Positions 25,492 through 34,106 of a stretch of DNA of 64,000 nucleotides are shown one piece after another. The stretch spans positions 62,001 through 126,000 of the forward strand of contig NZ_JAHVDV010000004.1 in the NCBI RefSeq assembly GCF_051486985.1. Direction: 5' to 3'. The translations under genes were made by a program, and so were the position numbers. This DNA comes from CBFFRJ01 sp051486985 (lineage in GTDB: Bacteria > Pseudomonadota > Gammaproteobacteria > Enterobacterales > Enterobacteriaceae). Under the pieces are notes generated by a model. The model was not told the origin of the DNA and made no database searches. It worked only from the letters and a program-made list of their open reading frames with translations. Position 1 is the first letter of the stretch. Every line of letters begins with the position of its first letter.

Positions 25492-27408
25492 ATGGGTAAA
25501 ATTATTGGTATCGACCTGGGTACTACCAACTCTTGTGTAGCGATTATGGATGGCACTACTGCACGTGTGCTTGAGAACGCCGAAGGCGATCGCACCACGC
25601 CTTCTATCATTGCTTATACCCAGGATGGTGAAACTCTGGTTGGTCAGCCGGCTAAACGTCAGGCAGTGACAAACCCGCAAAACACCCTGTTTGCGATTAA
25701 ACGCCTGATTGGCCGCCGCTTCCAGGACGAAGAAGTGCAGCGTGACGTTTCTATCATGCCGTATAAAATCATTGCTGCTGATAACGGCGATGCATGGCTT
25801 GACGTGAAAGGCACCAAAACTGCGCCGCCGCAGATTTCTGCTGAAGTCCTGAAAAAAATGAAGAAAACAGCAGAAGATTATCTGGGCGAGCCGGTAACTG
25901 AAGCGGTTATCACCGTACCGGCTTACTTTAACGATGCTCAGCGCCAGGCGACCAAAGATGCTGGCCGTATTGCTGGTCTGGAAGTCAAACGTATTATCAA
26001 CGAACCGACTGCTGCTGCGCTGGCTTATGGCCTGGACAAAGAAGTGGGTAACCGTACCATCGCGGTTTATGACCTGGGTGGCGGTACTTTCGATATCTCT
26101 ATTATCGAAATCGACGAAGTTGATGGCGAAAAAACCTTCGAAGTTCTGGCAACCAACGGTGATACCCACCTCGGTGGTGAAGACTTCGACAGCCGTCTGA
26201 TCAACTATCTCGTTGAAGAGTTCAAAAAAGATCAGGGCATTGACCTGCGTAATGACCCGCTGGCAATGCAGCGCCTGAAAGAAGCCGCAGAAAAAGCCAA
26301 AATCGAGCTCTCTTCTGCGCAGCAGACCGACGTCAACCTGCCGTACATCACTGCAGACGCGACCGGTCCGAAACACATGAACATCAAAGTGACCCGTGCG
26401 AAACTGGAAAGCCTGGTCGAAGATCTGGTTAACCGTTCTATCGAGCCGCTGAAAGTTGCACTGCAGGACGCTGGCCTGTCTGTTTCCGACGTGCAGGATG
26501 TCATCCTGGTCGGTGGTCAGACCCGTATGCCAATGGTCCAGAAGAAAGTGGCTGAGTTCTTTGGTAAAGAGCCGCGTAAAGACGTTAACCCGGACGAAGC
26601 GGTTGCCATTGGTGCTGCGGTTCAGGGTGGCGTGCTGAGCGGTGATGTTAAAGACGTACTGCTGCTGGACGTGACGCCGCTGTCTCTGGGTATCGAAACC
26701 ATGGGCGGTGTGATGACGGCGCTCATCACCAAAAACACCACCATCCCGACCAAGCACAGCCAGGTGTTCTCTACCGCTGAAGACAACCAGTCTGCGGTAA
26801 CCATCCACGTGCTGCAGGGTGAACGTAAACGTGCGAGCGATAACAAGTCTCTGGGTCAGTTTAACCTGGACGGCATTAACGCAGCACCGCGCGGCATGCC
26901 GCAGATCGAAGTGACCTTCGACATCGATGCTGACGGTATCCTGCATGTGTCCGCGAAAGACAAAAACAGCGGTAAAGAGCAGAAGATCACCATCAAGGCT
27001 TCTTCTGGTCTGAATGAGGAAGAAATTCAGAAAATGGTTCGCGAAGCAGAAGCGAACGCTGAATCTGACCGTAAGTTCGAAGAGCTGGTTCAGACCCGTA
27101 ACCAGGGCGACCATCTGCTGCACAGCACCCGTAAGCAGGTTGAAGAAGCTGGCGACAAACTGCCTGCTGAAGATAAAACCGCTATCGAGTCTGCACTGAG
27201 CGCGCTGGAAACCTCTCTGAAAGGCGAAGATAAAGACGACATCGAAGCGAAAATGCAGGCACTGGCACAGGTTTCCCAGAAACTGATGGAAATTGCCCAG
27301 CAGCAGCATGCCCAGCAGCAGGCGGGTGGCGCTGATGCCTCGGCGAACAATGCGAAAGATGACGATGTTGTTGACGCTGAGTTTGAAGAAGTAAAAGACA
27401 AAAAATAA
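25492..27408 (+). CDS. dnaK: Chaperone DnaK (Hsp70)
   Basis: ATP-dependent Hsp70 chaperone acting with DnaJ and GrpE in folding and sigma-32 control. The 638-residue protein has the nucleotide-binding domain (GIDLGTTNSCVAI at the N-terminus, IYDLGGGTFD-like AVYDLGGGTFDISI near 194), the linker VLLLDVTPLSLGIET near 390, the substrate-binding beta domain, and a helical lid ending in the conserved DDDVVDAEFEEV tail. Length equals E. coli DnaK. Operon with dnaJ, 86 bp downstream. Confidence 0.99.
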   Translation: MGKIIGIDLGTTNSCVAIMDGTTARVLENAEGDRTTPSIIAYTQDGETLVGQPAKRQAVTNPQNTLFAIKRLIGRRFQDEEVQRDVSIMPYKIIAADNGDAWLDVKGTKTAPPQISAEVLKKMKKTAEDYLGEPVTEAVITVPAYFNDAQRQATKDAGRIAGLEVKRIINEPTAAALAYGLDKEVGNRTIAVYDLGGGTFDISIIEIDEVDGEKTFEVLATNGDTHLGGEDFDSRLINYLVEEFKKDQGIDLRNDPLAMQRLKEAAEKAKIELSSAQQTDVNLPYITADATGPKHMNIKVTRAKLESLVEDLVNRSIEPLKVALQDAGLSVSDVQDVILVGGQTRMPMVQKKVAEFFGKEPRKDVNPDEAVAIGAAVQGGVLSGDVKDVLLLDVTPLSLGIETMGGVMTALITKNTTIPTKHSQVFSTAEDNQSAVTIHVLQGERKRASDNKSLGQFNLDGINAAPRGMPQIEVTFDIDADGILHVSAKDKNSGKEQKITIKASSGLNEEEIQKMVREAEANAESDRKFEELVQTRNQGDHLLHSTRKQVEEAGDKLPAEDKTAIESALSALETSLKGEDKDDIEAKMQALAQVSQKLMEIAQQQHAQQQAGGADASANNAKDDDVVDAEFEEVKDKK

Positions 27409-27433
27409 TCGCCCTGATGCAGGGTAAGTAATC

Positions 27434-27468
27434 AGCACGGGCGAAGAGGTTTCCTCTCCGCCCGTGCT
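27434..27468 (+). ncRNA. dnaK-dnaJ intergenic stem-loop (tpke11 position)
   Basis: AGCACGGGCG (27434-27443) pairs with CGCCCGTGCT (27459-27468), with an inner GAGG/CCTC helix. E. coli has an annotated small RNA (tpke11) in the same gap; no T-run follows, so this is more likely an RNA-stability or processing element than a terminator. Confidence 0.5.
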
Positions 27469-27494
27469 CGCATGTTAAGGGGCTTAAAAAAACA

Positions 27495-28631
27495 ATGGCA
27501 AAGCAAGACTATTACGAGATTTTAGGCGTTTCCAAAACTGCGGAAGAGCGTGAAATCAAAAAGGCGTATAAGCGCCTGGCCATGAAATATCACCCGGACC
27601 GCAACCAGGGGGACAAAGAGGCCGAATCCAGATTTAAAGAGATCAAAGAAGCCTACGAAGTCCTTACCGATGCCCAAAAACGCGCGGCCTACGACCAGTA
27701 CGGTCACGCGGCGTTTGAACAGGGTGGCATGGGGGGCGGTGGCGGCGGTTTCGGCGGCGGCGCAGACTTCAGCGACATCTTTGGCGACGTGTTTGGCGAT
27801 ATTTTTGGTGGCGGCCGGGGCCGTCAACGGGCGGCGCGTGGTGCTGACCTGCGTTACACCATGGAACTGACGCTGGAAGAAGCGGTACGTGGCGTCAGCA
27901 AAGAGATTCGCATACCCACTCTTGAAGAGTGTGATGTTTGCCACGGCAGCGGTGCCAAAGCGGGTACCCAGCCGCAGACCTGTCCAACCTGTCATGGTGC
28001 GGGCCAGGTGCAGATGCGTCAGGGCTTTTTCGCCGTGCAGCAGACCTGTCCACACTGTCAGGGCCGCGGTACGCTTATTAAAGATCCGTGCAATAAATGT
28101 CACGGTCATGGCCGCGTAGAGAAAACCAAAACCCTGTCGGTTAAGATCCCGGCTGGCGTTGACACAGGCGATCGTATTCGTCTGGCGGGTGAAGGCGAAG
28201 CGGGCGAGCACGGCGCACCGGCAGGCGACCTGTATGTTCAGGTGCAGGTGAAGCAGCATGCTATCTTCGAGCGTGAAGGCAATAACCTCTACTGTGAAGT
28301 GCCGATTAACTTCGCTATGGCCGCTCTTGGTGGCGAGATCGAAGTGCCGACGCTTGATGGGCGCGTGAACCTGAAAGTGCCTGGCGAAACCCAGACCGGC
28401 AAGCTGTTCCGCATGCGCGGTAAAGGCGTGAAGTCAGTGCGCGGTGGCGCGCAGGGCGACCTGCTGTGTCGCGTGGTTGTTGAAACACCGGTTGGCCTGA
28501 ACGACAAGCAGAAACAGCTGTTAAAAGAGCTCCAGGAAAGCTTCGGTGGCCCGACGGGTGAGCATAACAGCCCGCGCTCGAAAAGCTTCTTCGACGGCGT
28601 GAAAAAATTCTTTGATGATTTGACGCGCTAA
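27495..28631 (+). CDS. dnaJ: Co-chaperone DnaJ (Hsp40)
   Basis: J-domain protein that stimulates DnaK ATPase. The 378-residue protein has the J domain (HPD motif at YHPDRNQG, residues 33-35), a glycine-rich region (about 76-110), four zinc-finger repeats (CDVCHGSG, CPTCHGAG, CPHCQGRG, CNKCHGHG) and the C-terminal substrate-binding domains. Matches E. coli DnaJ in length and order. Followed by an intrinsic terminator. Confidence 0.98.
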   Translation: MAKQDYYEILGVSKTAEEREIKKAYKRLAMKYHPDRNQGDKEAESRFKEIKEAYEVLTDAQKRAAYDQYGHAAFEQGGMGGGGGGFGGGADFSDIFGDVFGDIFGGGRGRQRAARGADLRYTMELTLEEAVRGVSKEIRIPTLEECDVCHGSGAKAGTQPQTCPTCHGAGQVQMRQGFFAVQQTCPHCQGRGTLIKDPCNKCHGHGRVEKTKTLSVKIPAGVDTGDRIRLAGEGEAGEHGAPAGDLYVQVQVKQHAIFEREGNNLYCEVPINFAMAALGGEIEVPTLDGRVNLKVPGETQTGKLFRMRGKGVKSVRGGAQGDLLCRVVVETPVGLNDKQKQLLKELQESFGGPTGEHNSPRSKSFFDGVKKFFDDLTR

Positions 28632-28649
28632 AAGATGTGATCAATTTTT

Positions 28650-28677
28650 GCGGCCGCTGATGCGGCCCTTTTTTTTG
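28650..28677 (+). terminator. dnaKJ operon terminator
   Basis: Stem GGCCGC (28652-28657) with GCGGCC (28662-28667), loop TGAT, followed by about eight T. Confidence 0.88.
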
Positions 28678-29062
28678 CTAATTGCATTCATTTAAATAAT
28701 GATTGAATGTTTTTTAAAACCCTGAGCTATATTTACTCCAGACCTTTGTGTTGGGGTAGTAACAAAATCTATTTTTAAATGTCAGTAAAATAAAAACTGA
28801 ACCGCCCGTAATCTTCATTTCAGTTCGATATTTTTTGGATGCCTGAATACCAAGTGAGTCGTCCTCTCTGTTTTTCATGAGATAATTTATTAAAAAACAA
28901 CATAATCTGACACCACCCTCTGGGTGAGTATTTATCAATCCCGGTGTGATATCTCTATCACAAACAAAAGTCTCCCTTTTTATAAACTACTGCCATTGTT
29001 TTTCTCATTTCAATATTTATTTGGAATTATTACCACCCGTTATAACAACAGGAGATAATCGA
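28678..29062. other. AT-rich region upstream of the porin-sulfatase cassette
   Basis: A 385-bp AT-rich stretch with no convincing gene. It should hold the promoter of the cassette. An 18-bp inverted repeat at 28945-28962 is described separately. Confidence 0.55.
28945..28962. promoter_or_regulatory. Inverted-repeat operator candidate of the cassette
   Basis: Perfect TGTGATA-TCTC-TATCACA. It resembles a CRP site but the half-sites TGTGA and TCACA are eight bases apart instead of six, so another regulator (or a relaxed CRP site) is possible. About 100 bp upstream of the GTG start of the porin gene. Confidence 0.5.
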
Positions 29063-29827
29063 GTGTCCAACTGGAAGGAAAAACTTATCGTTTGCACGAT
29101 ATTATCAGCAACTGCATCGTATAGCTTACCGGCGTTATCTCTGGAATTTAAAAGTGCGTTTGGTTCAATTAATGCTGGATATGCAGACTGGAACAGTGGT
29201 TTTGTGAATGTTCACCGTGGAGAGGTCTGGAAAGCAACCGCGGATTTCGGGGTCAATTTTCGCGAAGCTGAGATTTATTCTTTCTTTGAGAGCAACGTAT
29301 TAAACCACTCGGTGGCGGGGCGAAATCATACTGTTTCTGCTATGGCGCATGTTCGTCTTTTTGATACTGATTACAGTTTCTTTGGGAAGCTTTATGGGCA
29401 ATGGGATAACTCATGGAGCGATGATTTAGATATGTTCTATGGCTTAGGCTATTTAGGCTGGCAAGGAAAAGAGGGCTTTTTTAAACCTTACATTGGCTTG
29501 CATAACCAATCTGGTGATTACGTATCACAACAATATGGGCAAACCAGTGGCTGGAATGGATATGTTCTTGGCTGGACCGCGGCTTATTTCTTTTCAGCGT
29601 GGGAACAGAAATTCGTGCTATCAAACTGGCATGAATTTGAATTTGACAGAAATGATGCTTATGCCGAGCAACAACATGGTCATACAGGAATAAATGGTGG
29701 ACTGACGCTGGCGTGGAAATTTTATCCGCGTTGGAAAGCTGCGATTACCTGGCGCTATTTTGATAATAAGCTCGGCTATGACGGGTTTGGTGATCAAATG
29801 ATTTATATGTTGGGCTATGAATTTTAA
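29063..29827 (+). CDS. Tsx-like outer membrane channel protein
   Basis: Nucleoside-channel (Tsx) family outer-membrane beta-barrel, 254 residues. I chose the GTG at 29063, preceded by AGGAG at 29050-29054, because it starts a signal peptide (VSNWKEKLIVCTILSATASY, cleavage near ALS-LEF). The body is rich in aromatic and alternating residues (GYADWNSGFVNVHRGEVW, FKPYIGLHNQSGDY) and ends in phenylalanine (YMLGYEF), as barrels recognised by the Bam machinery do. First of a gene set with a sulfatase, so it may admit sulfated compounds; that is inference. Confidence 0.8.
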   Translation: MSNWKEKLIVCTILSATASYSLPALSLEFKSAFGSINAGYADWNSGFVNVHRGEVWKATADFGVNFREAEIYSFFESNVLNHSVAGRNHTVSAMAHVRLFDTDYSFFGKLYGQWDNSWSDDLDMFYGLGYLGWQGKEGFFKPYIGLHNQSGDYVSQQYGQTSGWNGYVLGWTAAYFFSAWEQKFVLSNWHEFEFDRNDAYAEQQHGHTGINGGLTLAWKFYPRWKAAITWRYFDNKLGYDGFGDQMIYMLGYEF

Positions 29828-29847
29828 CTTTATTCAGAGGATCTGAA

Positions 29848-31350
29848 ATGAAAAAAACTTTTATTGCCAGCATGATTGGTCTGGCATTGTGCGGCGGCAG
29901 CACACTCTCATGCGCACAGGCGGCAGAGGTGAAACGCCCCAATCTGGTGATCATTCTCACTGATGATTTAGGCTATGGTGATTTAGGCACTTATGGTCAT
30001 CAAATTGTTAAGACGCCGAACATCGATAAATTAGCGCAGGAAGGCGTTAAATTTACCGATTATTATGCGCCTGCCCCTTTATGCTCACCCTCACGTGCCG
30101 GGTTACTGACCGGGCGTATGCCATTCAGGACGGGTATTCGTTCATGGATCCCCGAAGGTAAAAATGTTGCGATTGGTCGTAATGAACTGACGATTGCCAA
30201 TTTATTAAAAGAAAATGGTTATGACACTGCGCTGATGGGAAAACTGCACCTTAATGCCGGGGCCAACCGTACTGACCAGCCTCAGGCCAGGGACATTGGT
30301 TTTGATTACTCCCTGGTCCATGCGGGTGGGTTTATTACCAATGAGCGGTTGGCGAAGGCGAAAGAGCGCCCCCGCTATGGCGCTGTCTATCCCGATGGAT
30401 TTATTCGTAATGGCACACCGCTGGGAGAGGCCAAATTATTAAGCGGTGAGCTGGTAAGTACAGAAGCCGTTAACTGGCTGGATAAGCGCGCCAAAACGAA
30501 TAGTGAGAAACCTTTCTTCCTGTACGTGGCTTTCACTGAAGTACACACCCCGGTGGCCTCACCCAAAAAGTATCTCGATATGTATTCGCAATATATGAGC
30601 GATTACCAGAAGAAGCATCCTGATATGTTCTACGGCGACTGGGCTGATAAACCCTGGCGCGGTCCGGGAGAATACTACGCCAATATTAGTTACATGGATG
30701 AACAGGTGGGTAAAGTGCTGGAAAAAATTAAGGCGATGGGGGAAGAGGATAACACCATCATTATTTTTACCAGCGACAATGGTCCGGTGACACGCGAAGT
30801 TCGTAAGGTATATGAACTGAATATGGCCGGGGAAACCGACGGCCTGCGTGGACGTAAAGATAATCTATGGGAAGGGGGCATACGCGTTCCCGCCATTATT
30901 AAATACGGTAAGCATCTGCCACAAGGCATGGTCACCGACACGCCAGCATCTGGTCTGGACTGGATGCCGACCCTTGCACAGATGATGAAATTTGAGTTGC
31001 CCAAAGATCGCACCCTTGATGGTCAGTCACTGGCACCCGTGTTTGAAAAAGCGGAACTGAAGCGTCAAAAACCACTGATTTTTGGTATCGATATGCCCTT
31101 CCAGGATGACCCGACCGATGAGTGGGCGCTGCGTGATGGTGACTGGAAGATGATTATCGACAGGGAGGGGAAAGCAAAATATCTCTACAACCTGAAACAG
31201 GATCGTGCGGAAACGATGAATCAAATCGGGAAAAATCCTGAGGTAGAAAAACGTCTCTATCAAGAGTTCCTGAAATATAAGCAGGATATTGATAATGATT
31301 CGCTGATGAAAGCACGCGGCGAGAAGCCAACGCCAGTGACCTGGGGTTAA
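29848..31350 (+). CDS. Secreted type I sulfatase (arylsulfatase-like)
   Basis: Alkaline-phosphatase-fold sulfatase of 500 residues with a Sec signal peptide (cleavage near AQAAE, residue 28). Metal site DDLGYGD follows the first beta strand; the nucleophile Cys79 lies in CSPSR, the CxPxR motif that is oxidised to formylglycine. Further signature residues are in GKLHLN and FTSDNGPV. Substrate (aryl, choline or sugar sulfate) is not determinable. The neighbouring radical SAM enzyme supplies oxygen-independent activation of Cys79. It lies 20 bp after the porin gene. Confidence 0.92.
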   Translation: MKKTFIASMIGLALCGGSTLSCAQAAEVKRPNLVIILTDDLGYGDLGTYGHQIVKTPNIDKLAQEGVKFTDYYAPAPLCSPSRAGLLTGRMPFRTGIRSWIPEGKNVAIGRNELTIANLLKENGYDTALMGKLHLNAGANRTDQPQARDIGFDYSLVHAGGFITNERLAKAKERPRYGAVYPDGFIRNGTPLGEAKLLSGELVSTEAVNWLDKRAKTNSEKPFFLYVAFTEVHTPVASPKKYLDMYSQYMSDYQKKHPDMFYGDWADKPWRGPGEYYANISYMDEQVGKVLEKIKAMGEEDNTIIIFTSDNGPVTREVRKVYELNMAGETDGLRGRKDNLWEGGIRVPAIIKYGKHLPQGMVTDTPASGLDWMPTLAQMMKFELPKDRTLDGQSLAPVFEKAELKRQKPLIFGIDMPFQDDPTDEWALRDGDWKMIIDREGKAKYLYNLKQDRAETMNQIGKNPEVEKRLYQEFLKYKQDIDNDSLMKARGEKPTPVTWG

Positions 31351-31396
31351 TGCATTTAATAATAAAAAAACGTTATGCCACTTAGGGCGCTGCCCG

Positions 31397-31432
31397 CCCG
31401 ATCTCTTTTTTGAAGAGATCGGGTCATTTTTA
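31397..31432 (+). terminator. Terminator between sulfatase and maturase genes
   Basis: Eleven-base-pair stem CCCGATCTCTT with AAGAGATCGGG (loop TTTTG), followed by TCATTTTTATTT. It would limit read-through into the maturase gene. Confidence 0.8.
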
Positions 31433-31447
31433 TTTCAGGGAGCAAAA

Positions 31448-32650
31448 ATGATGCGCAGAAAAAGTTGCCAGGTGATGATCAAACCTACCGGTTCAGTTTG
31501 TAATCTGGACTGTCAGTACTGCTTCTACCTGGAAAAAGAAAAACTCTACCCCGCAAGAAAAAAGCACTTCAGGATGAGTGAAGTTACGCTCGAAAAGTTG
31601 ATTCAACAGCACATTGAAGCACAAGAGGTTGATGAGGTGATCTTCGCCTGGCAGGGCGGGGAACCGACCCTGATGGGGATTGATTTTTATCGTAAAGCGG
31701 TCGACTTACAAAAACGCTATGCCAATGGAAAAAGGATTATTAATACCTTCCAGACCAATGGTGTGCTGGTAGACGATCGATGGTGCGCTTTTTTTAAGGA
31801 GCACGCGTTTCTGGTTGGCATTTCAATTGATGGCGATGCCGCGCTGCATGATAAGTGGCGCGTCACCCGCTCCGGTAAACCGACGCATCGCCGGGTGGAG
31901 CAGGCTCTTTTTTTGCTGGTGCAGCACGGCGTTGAGTTTAATACCCTGACGGTTGTCAGCCAGACTAATGCCTCCCGACCGCTTGACGTTTATCGTTATC
32001 TTAAAGAGAAAGGCAGTAAACACATGCAATTCATCCCTCTGGTGGAACGACGCAGCAGTGGATGTGATGCGAAGCCGCTGGCCCATCCTGACGCACACTC
32101 GACCTCGGTTATGCCCTGGTCAGTGGGTTCGCTACAGTTCGGTAAATTTCTTTGCGCAATCTTCGATGTCTGGATTCGGGAAGATATTGGTCATATTGAT
32201 GTTCAGTTGTTTAACCAGACCCTGGCGGCATGGTGTGAACTTCCCCCTCAGGTCTGCATTTTTGCCCCGCGTTGTGGCAGCGCATTTGCGCTGGAGATGA
32301 ATGGTGATGTTTACAACTGCGATCACTATGTTTATGCCGATTATAAAGTGGGCAATATCAACCAAATCTCGCTAAAAGAAATGAATAATGGGGAACAGAA
32401 TCTCGACTTTGCAGACAATAAGTATCGTAGCCTGTCCGGTGAGTGTCACTCCTGTCCGTGGCTTTTTGCCTGTTATGGCGGCTGTCCCAAACACCGCTTT
32501 TTGCCTTCGCGCACCGGCGACAGGCAGCAAAACTACCTGTGCGAGGGCTATCGGTACTTCTTTAGCCACACGGCTGAGTTAATGGGGGCCATGAAGACGT
32601 TGTTTCAACATGGCTATTCACCCGCTGATATCCAAACGGTTATAGGGTAG
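31448..32650 (+). CDS. Anaerobic sulfatase-maturating radical SAM enzyme (anSME)
   Basis: Radical SAM/SPASM enzyme of 400 residues that oxidises the active-site Cys of sulfatases to formylglycine without oxygen. The CX3CX2C cluster motif (Cys18, Cys22, Cys25) lies in CNLDCQYCFYL. The C-terminal part has the SPASM cysteines for auxiliary clusters (CGSAFALEMNGDVYNCDHY and CHSCPWLFACYGGCPKHRF). Homologous to AslB/ChuR. Two ATGs are adjacent (31448 and 31451); either may be used. It must act in the cytoplasm before export of the sulfatase. Confidence 0.93.
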   Translation: MMRRKSCQVMIKPTGSVCNLDCQYCFYLEKEKLYPARKKHFRMSEVTLEKLIQQHIEAQEVDEVIFAWQGGEPTLMGIDFYRKAVDLQKRYANGKRIINTFQTNGVLVDDRWCAFFKEHAFLVGISIDGDAALHDKWRVTRSGKPTHRRVEQALFLLVQHGVEFNTLTVVSQTNASRPLDVYRYLKEKGSKHMQFIPLVERRSSGCDAKPLAHPDAHSTSVMPWSVGSLQFGKFLCAIFDVWIREDIGHIDVQLFNQTLAAWCELPPQVCIFAPRCGSAFALEMNGDVYNCDHYVYADYKVGNINQISLKEMNNGEQNLDFADNKYRSLSGECHSCPWLFACYGGCPKHRFLPSRTGDRQQNYLCEGYRYFFSHTAELMGAMKTLFQHGYSPADIQTVIG

Positions 32651-32676
32651 TCAGCCCACATTCAGAAGGAACTGCA

Positions 32677-33927
32677 ATGTTTAAACATATCAACGTGAAC
32701 TCCTGTAAAACGGTGGGGTGTAAAAACATCGGTCTACTGGAAAGTCCTGATTACCAGCCTCTCGGGGACAACGTTCTCTGTCGTGAATGCGGATTTTTAT
32801 TCCCGCTTATTGCAGAGACGGCCCTCAATGCTTTTCGCGGGGCGGTCAATTACCCGTGGAAAGGAATTATCAGACAGTGTCCTGATTGTGGTGGAATAGC
32901 GCTGAAACGGCATGGATATGCCGCAGGTGGGAAAGCCAGACTGTTATGCCGACATTGCAACCGGACCTTTTTGTCTACCGCGACTCACGGGGAGACGAAA
33001 GTTCAGGGGGCATTATCTGAAGCCATTACCGCAGGTGTTACCCTCGCGGAGTTACGCAAAACACTTAAGATTGATAACACTGCGCTGGCCCGGCAGCTTG
33101 CCCGGTTATCGCTGCAAGCGAATCGGGAGATGTCCGGTTTGCGTTTCCCCGCCCTTGATATTGCGCTCAGTACACGTGCTTTTACGCTCAATTTTAATGA
33201 TTCAGAGAATAAGCTTTACACGCTGGTGACGGCTGAAGTGGGGAGTGGCAATATCGTCGCTGTCTCGACTAACTACTCACCGCTTCCTGTGGATAGTGTC
33301 TACCAGTATTCTTCCCGTTTCGCAGAACGCCCCATTCCTGGAACCCTTGTGCATCTTGTGCAGCGAAAAGAGAAGATGACGGCAAGGCGTGGCCTGCTTT
33401 TCGATATTGATTATGGCGCGGCGAAGCTATGGAAAAATGATTCAGGTATGCTTGTTAAGCCGGTTTTACCTGCCTATCGGCATTTTGAGCTCGTTAAACG
33501 TCTGACGGATGAACGTTCCCTCAATGTGCTGCACTTTCTTGAGCATGAATGCTTTATTTTTGGAGGGTGCCTGATGGCGAATTATAGCGATGTGAATCGC
33601 GGTCGATGCCACATTTCGTTTGTCACCGAACGAGGCATTCAGCGAACGGACCAACATTACCCGCCTCGTTATTTTCTGGCAGGGGGAATACGCAACAACG
33701 CATGGCGCTATTTTTCTCATCGCGAGTATGCAATGGGCGTTTCAAACCTGACGGGCAATAAAAAAATGAGTCAGGTTAGCCAGGCGACGTTGTTACCCGC
33801 GACACGATTTATTCATTTCATTGAATCGCATCCTTTTTCCGGCCAAATGCAGCGCCTCTCCCCGGCAAATGTTGGCAGGGTGCTCGATTACCTCCGCTAT
33901 GAATACAATCAAAAAATGCTGGCATGA
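32677..33927 (+). CDS. Unrecognised zinc-ribbon/HTH protein, transposase-like
   Basis: A 416-residue protein whose function I do not know. Residues 10-38 contain a CX4C...CX2C pair, and residues 68-98 a second pair (CPDCGG ... CRHCNRTF) that reads like the N-terminal zinc finger of IS1 InsA proteins. Residues 113-140 look like a helix-turn-helix (ITAGVTLAELRKTLKIDNTA). The remaining 270 residues include strands such as LYTLVTAEVGSGNIVAVSTN, reminiscent of an RNase H-like core, but no clear catalytic DDE triad. It follows the maturase by 26 bp. It may be a domesticated transposase serving as a regulator of the cassette; a similar protein of unknown function accompanies sulfatase genes in Salmonella, from memory. 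Confidence 0.6.
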   Translation: MFKHINVNSCKTVGCKNIGLLESPDYQPLGDNVLCRECGFLFPLIAETALNAFRGAVNYPWKGIIRQCPDCGGIALKRHGYAAGGKARLLCRHCNRTFLSTATHGETKVQGALSEAITAGVTLAELRKTLKIDNTALARQLARLSLQANREMSGLRFPALDIALSTRAFTLNFNDSENKLYTLVTAEVGSGNIVAVSTNYSPLPVDSVYQYSSRFAERPIPGTLVHLVQRKEKMTARRGLLFDIDYGAAKLWKNDSGMLVKPVLPAYRHFELVKRLTDERSLNVLHFLEHECFIFGGCLMANYSDVNRGRCHISFVTERGIQRTDQHYPPRYFLAGGIRNNAWRYFSHREYAMGVSNLTGNKKMSQVSQATLLPATRFIHFIESHPFSGQMQRLSPANVGRVLDYLRYEYNQKMLA

Positions 33928-34001
33928 GATTCTGGTGTGGCGATGCAGAGGGCGCATTCGAGAAAACGAGTGAAGCTAATCGGGGGGCGTAGCGCTAAAA
34001 A

Positions 34002-34024
34002 AACTCGGTTAAACCGAGTTTATC
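34002..34024 (+). terminator. Terminator of the sulfatase cassette
   Basis: AACTCGGT pairs with ACCGAGTT (loop TAA), with an A-run before and a short T-rich stretch after. It lies between the zinc-ribbon gene and nhaA. Confidence 0.65.
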
Positions 34025-34106
34025 CTCAAAAATTATCTGATTTTATCGAGCTTTCTTACGCGGTAATATGGCCCTCCTTCAGGGAGCCGTTTATCGGGAG
34101 AAAATC

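Noticed and set aside
25450..27438. 662-codon open frame antisense to dnaK
   Set aside because: The frame is open because of the strong codon bias of dnaK on the other strand; such antisense frames are a well-known artefact and the translation resembles no protein.
28714..28938. 74-codon minus-strand frame after dnaJ
   Set aside because: Lies in AT-rich DNA with no clear ribosome site and resembles nothing known; cannot be excluded but not supported.
28945..28962. CRP binding site upstream of the Tsx-like gene
   Set aside because: The half-sites are 8 bp apart instead of 6, so I list it only as a palindrome of unknown regulator.
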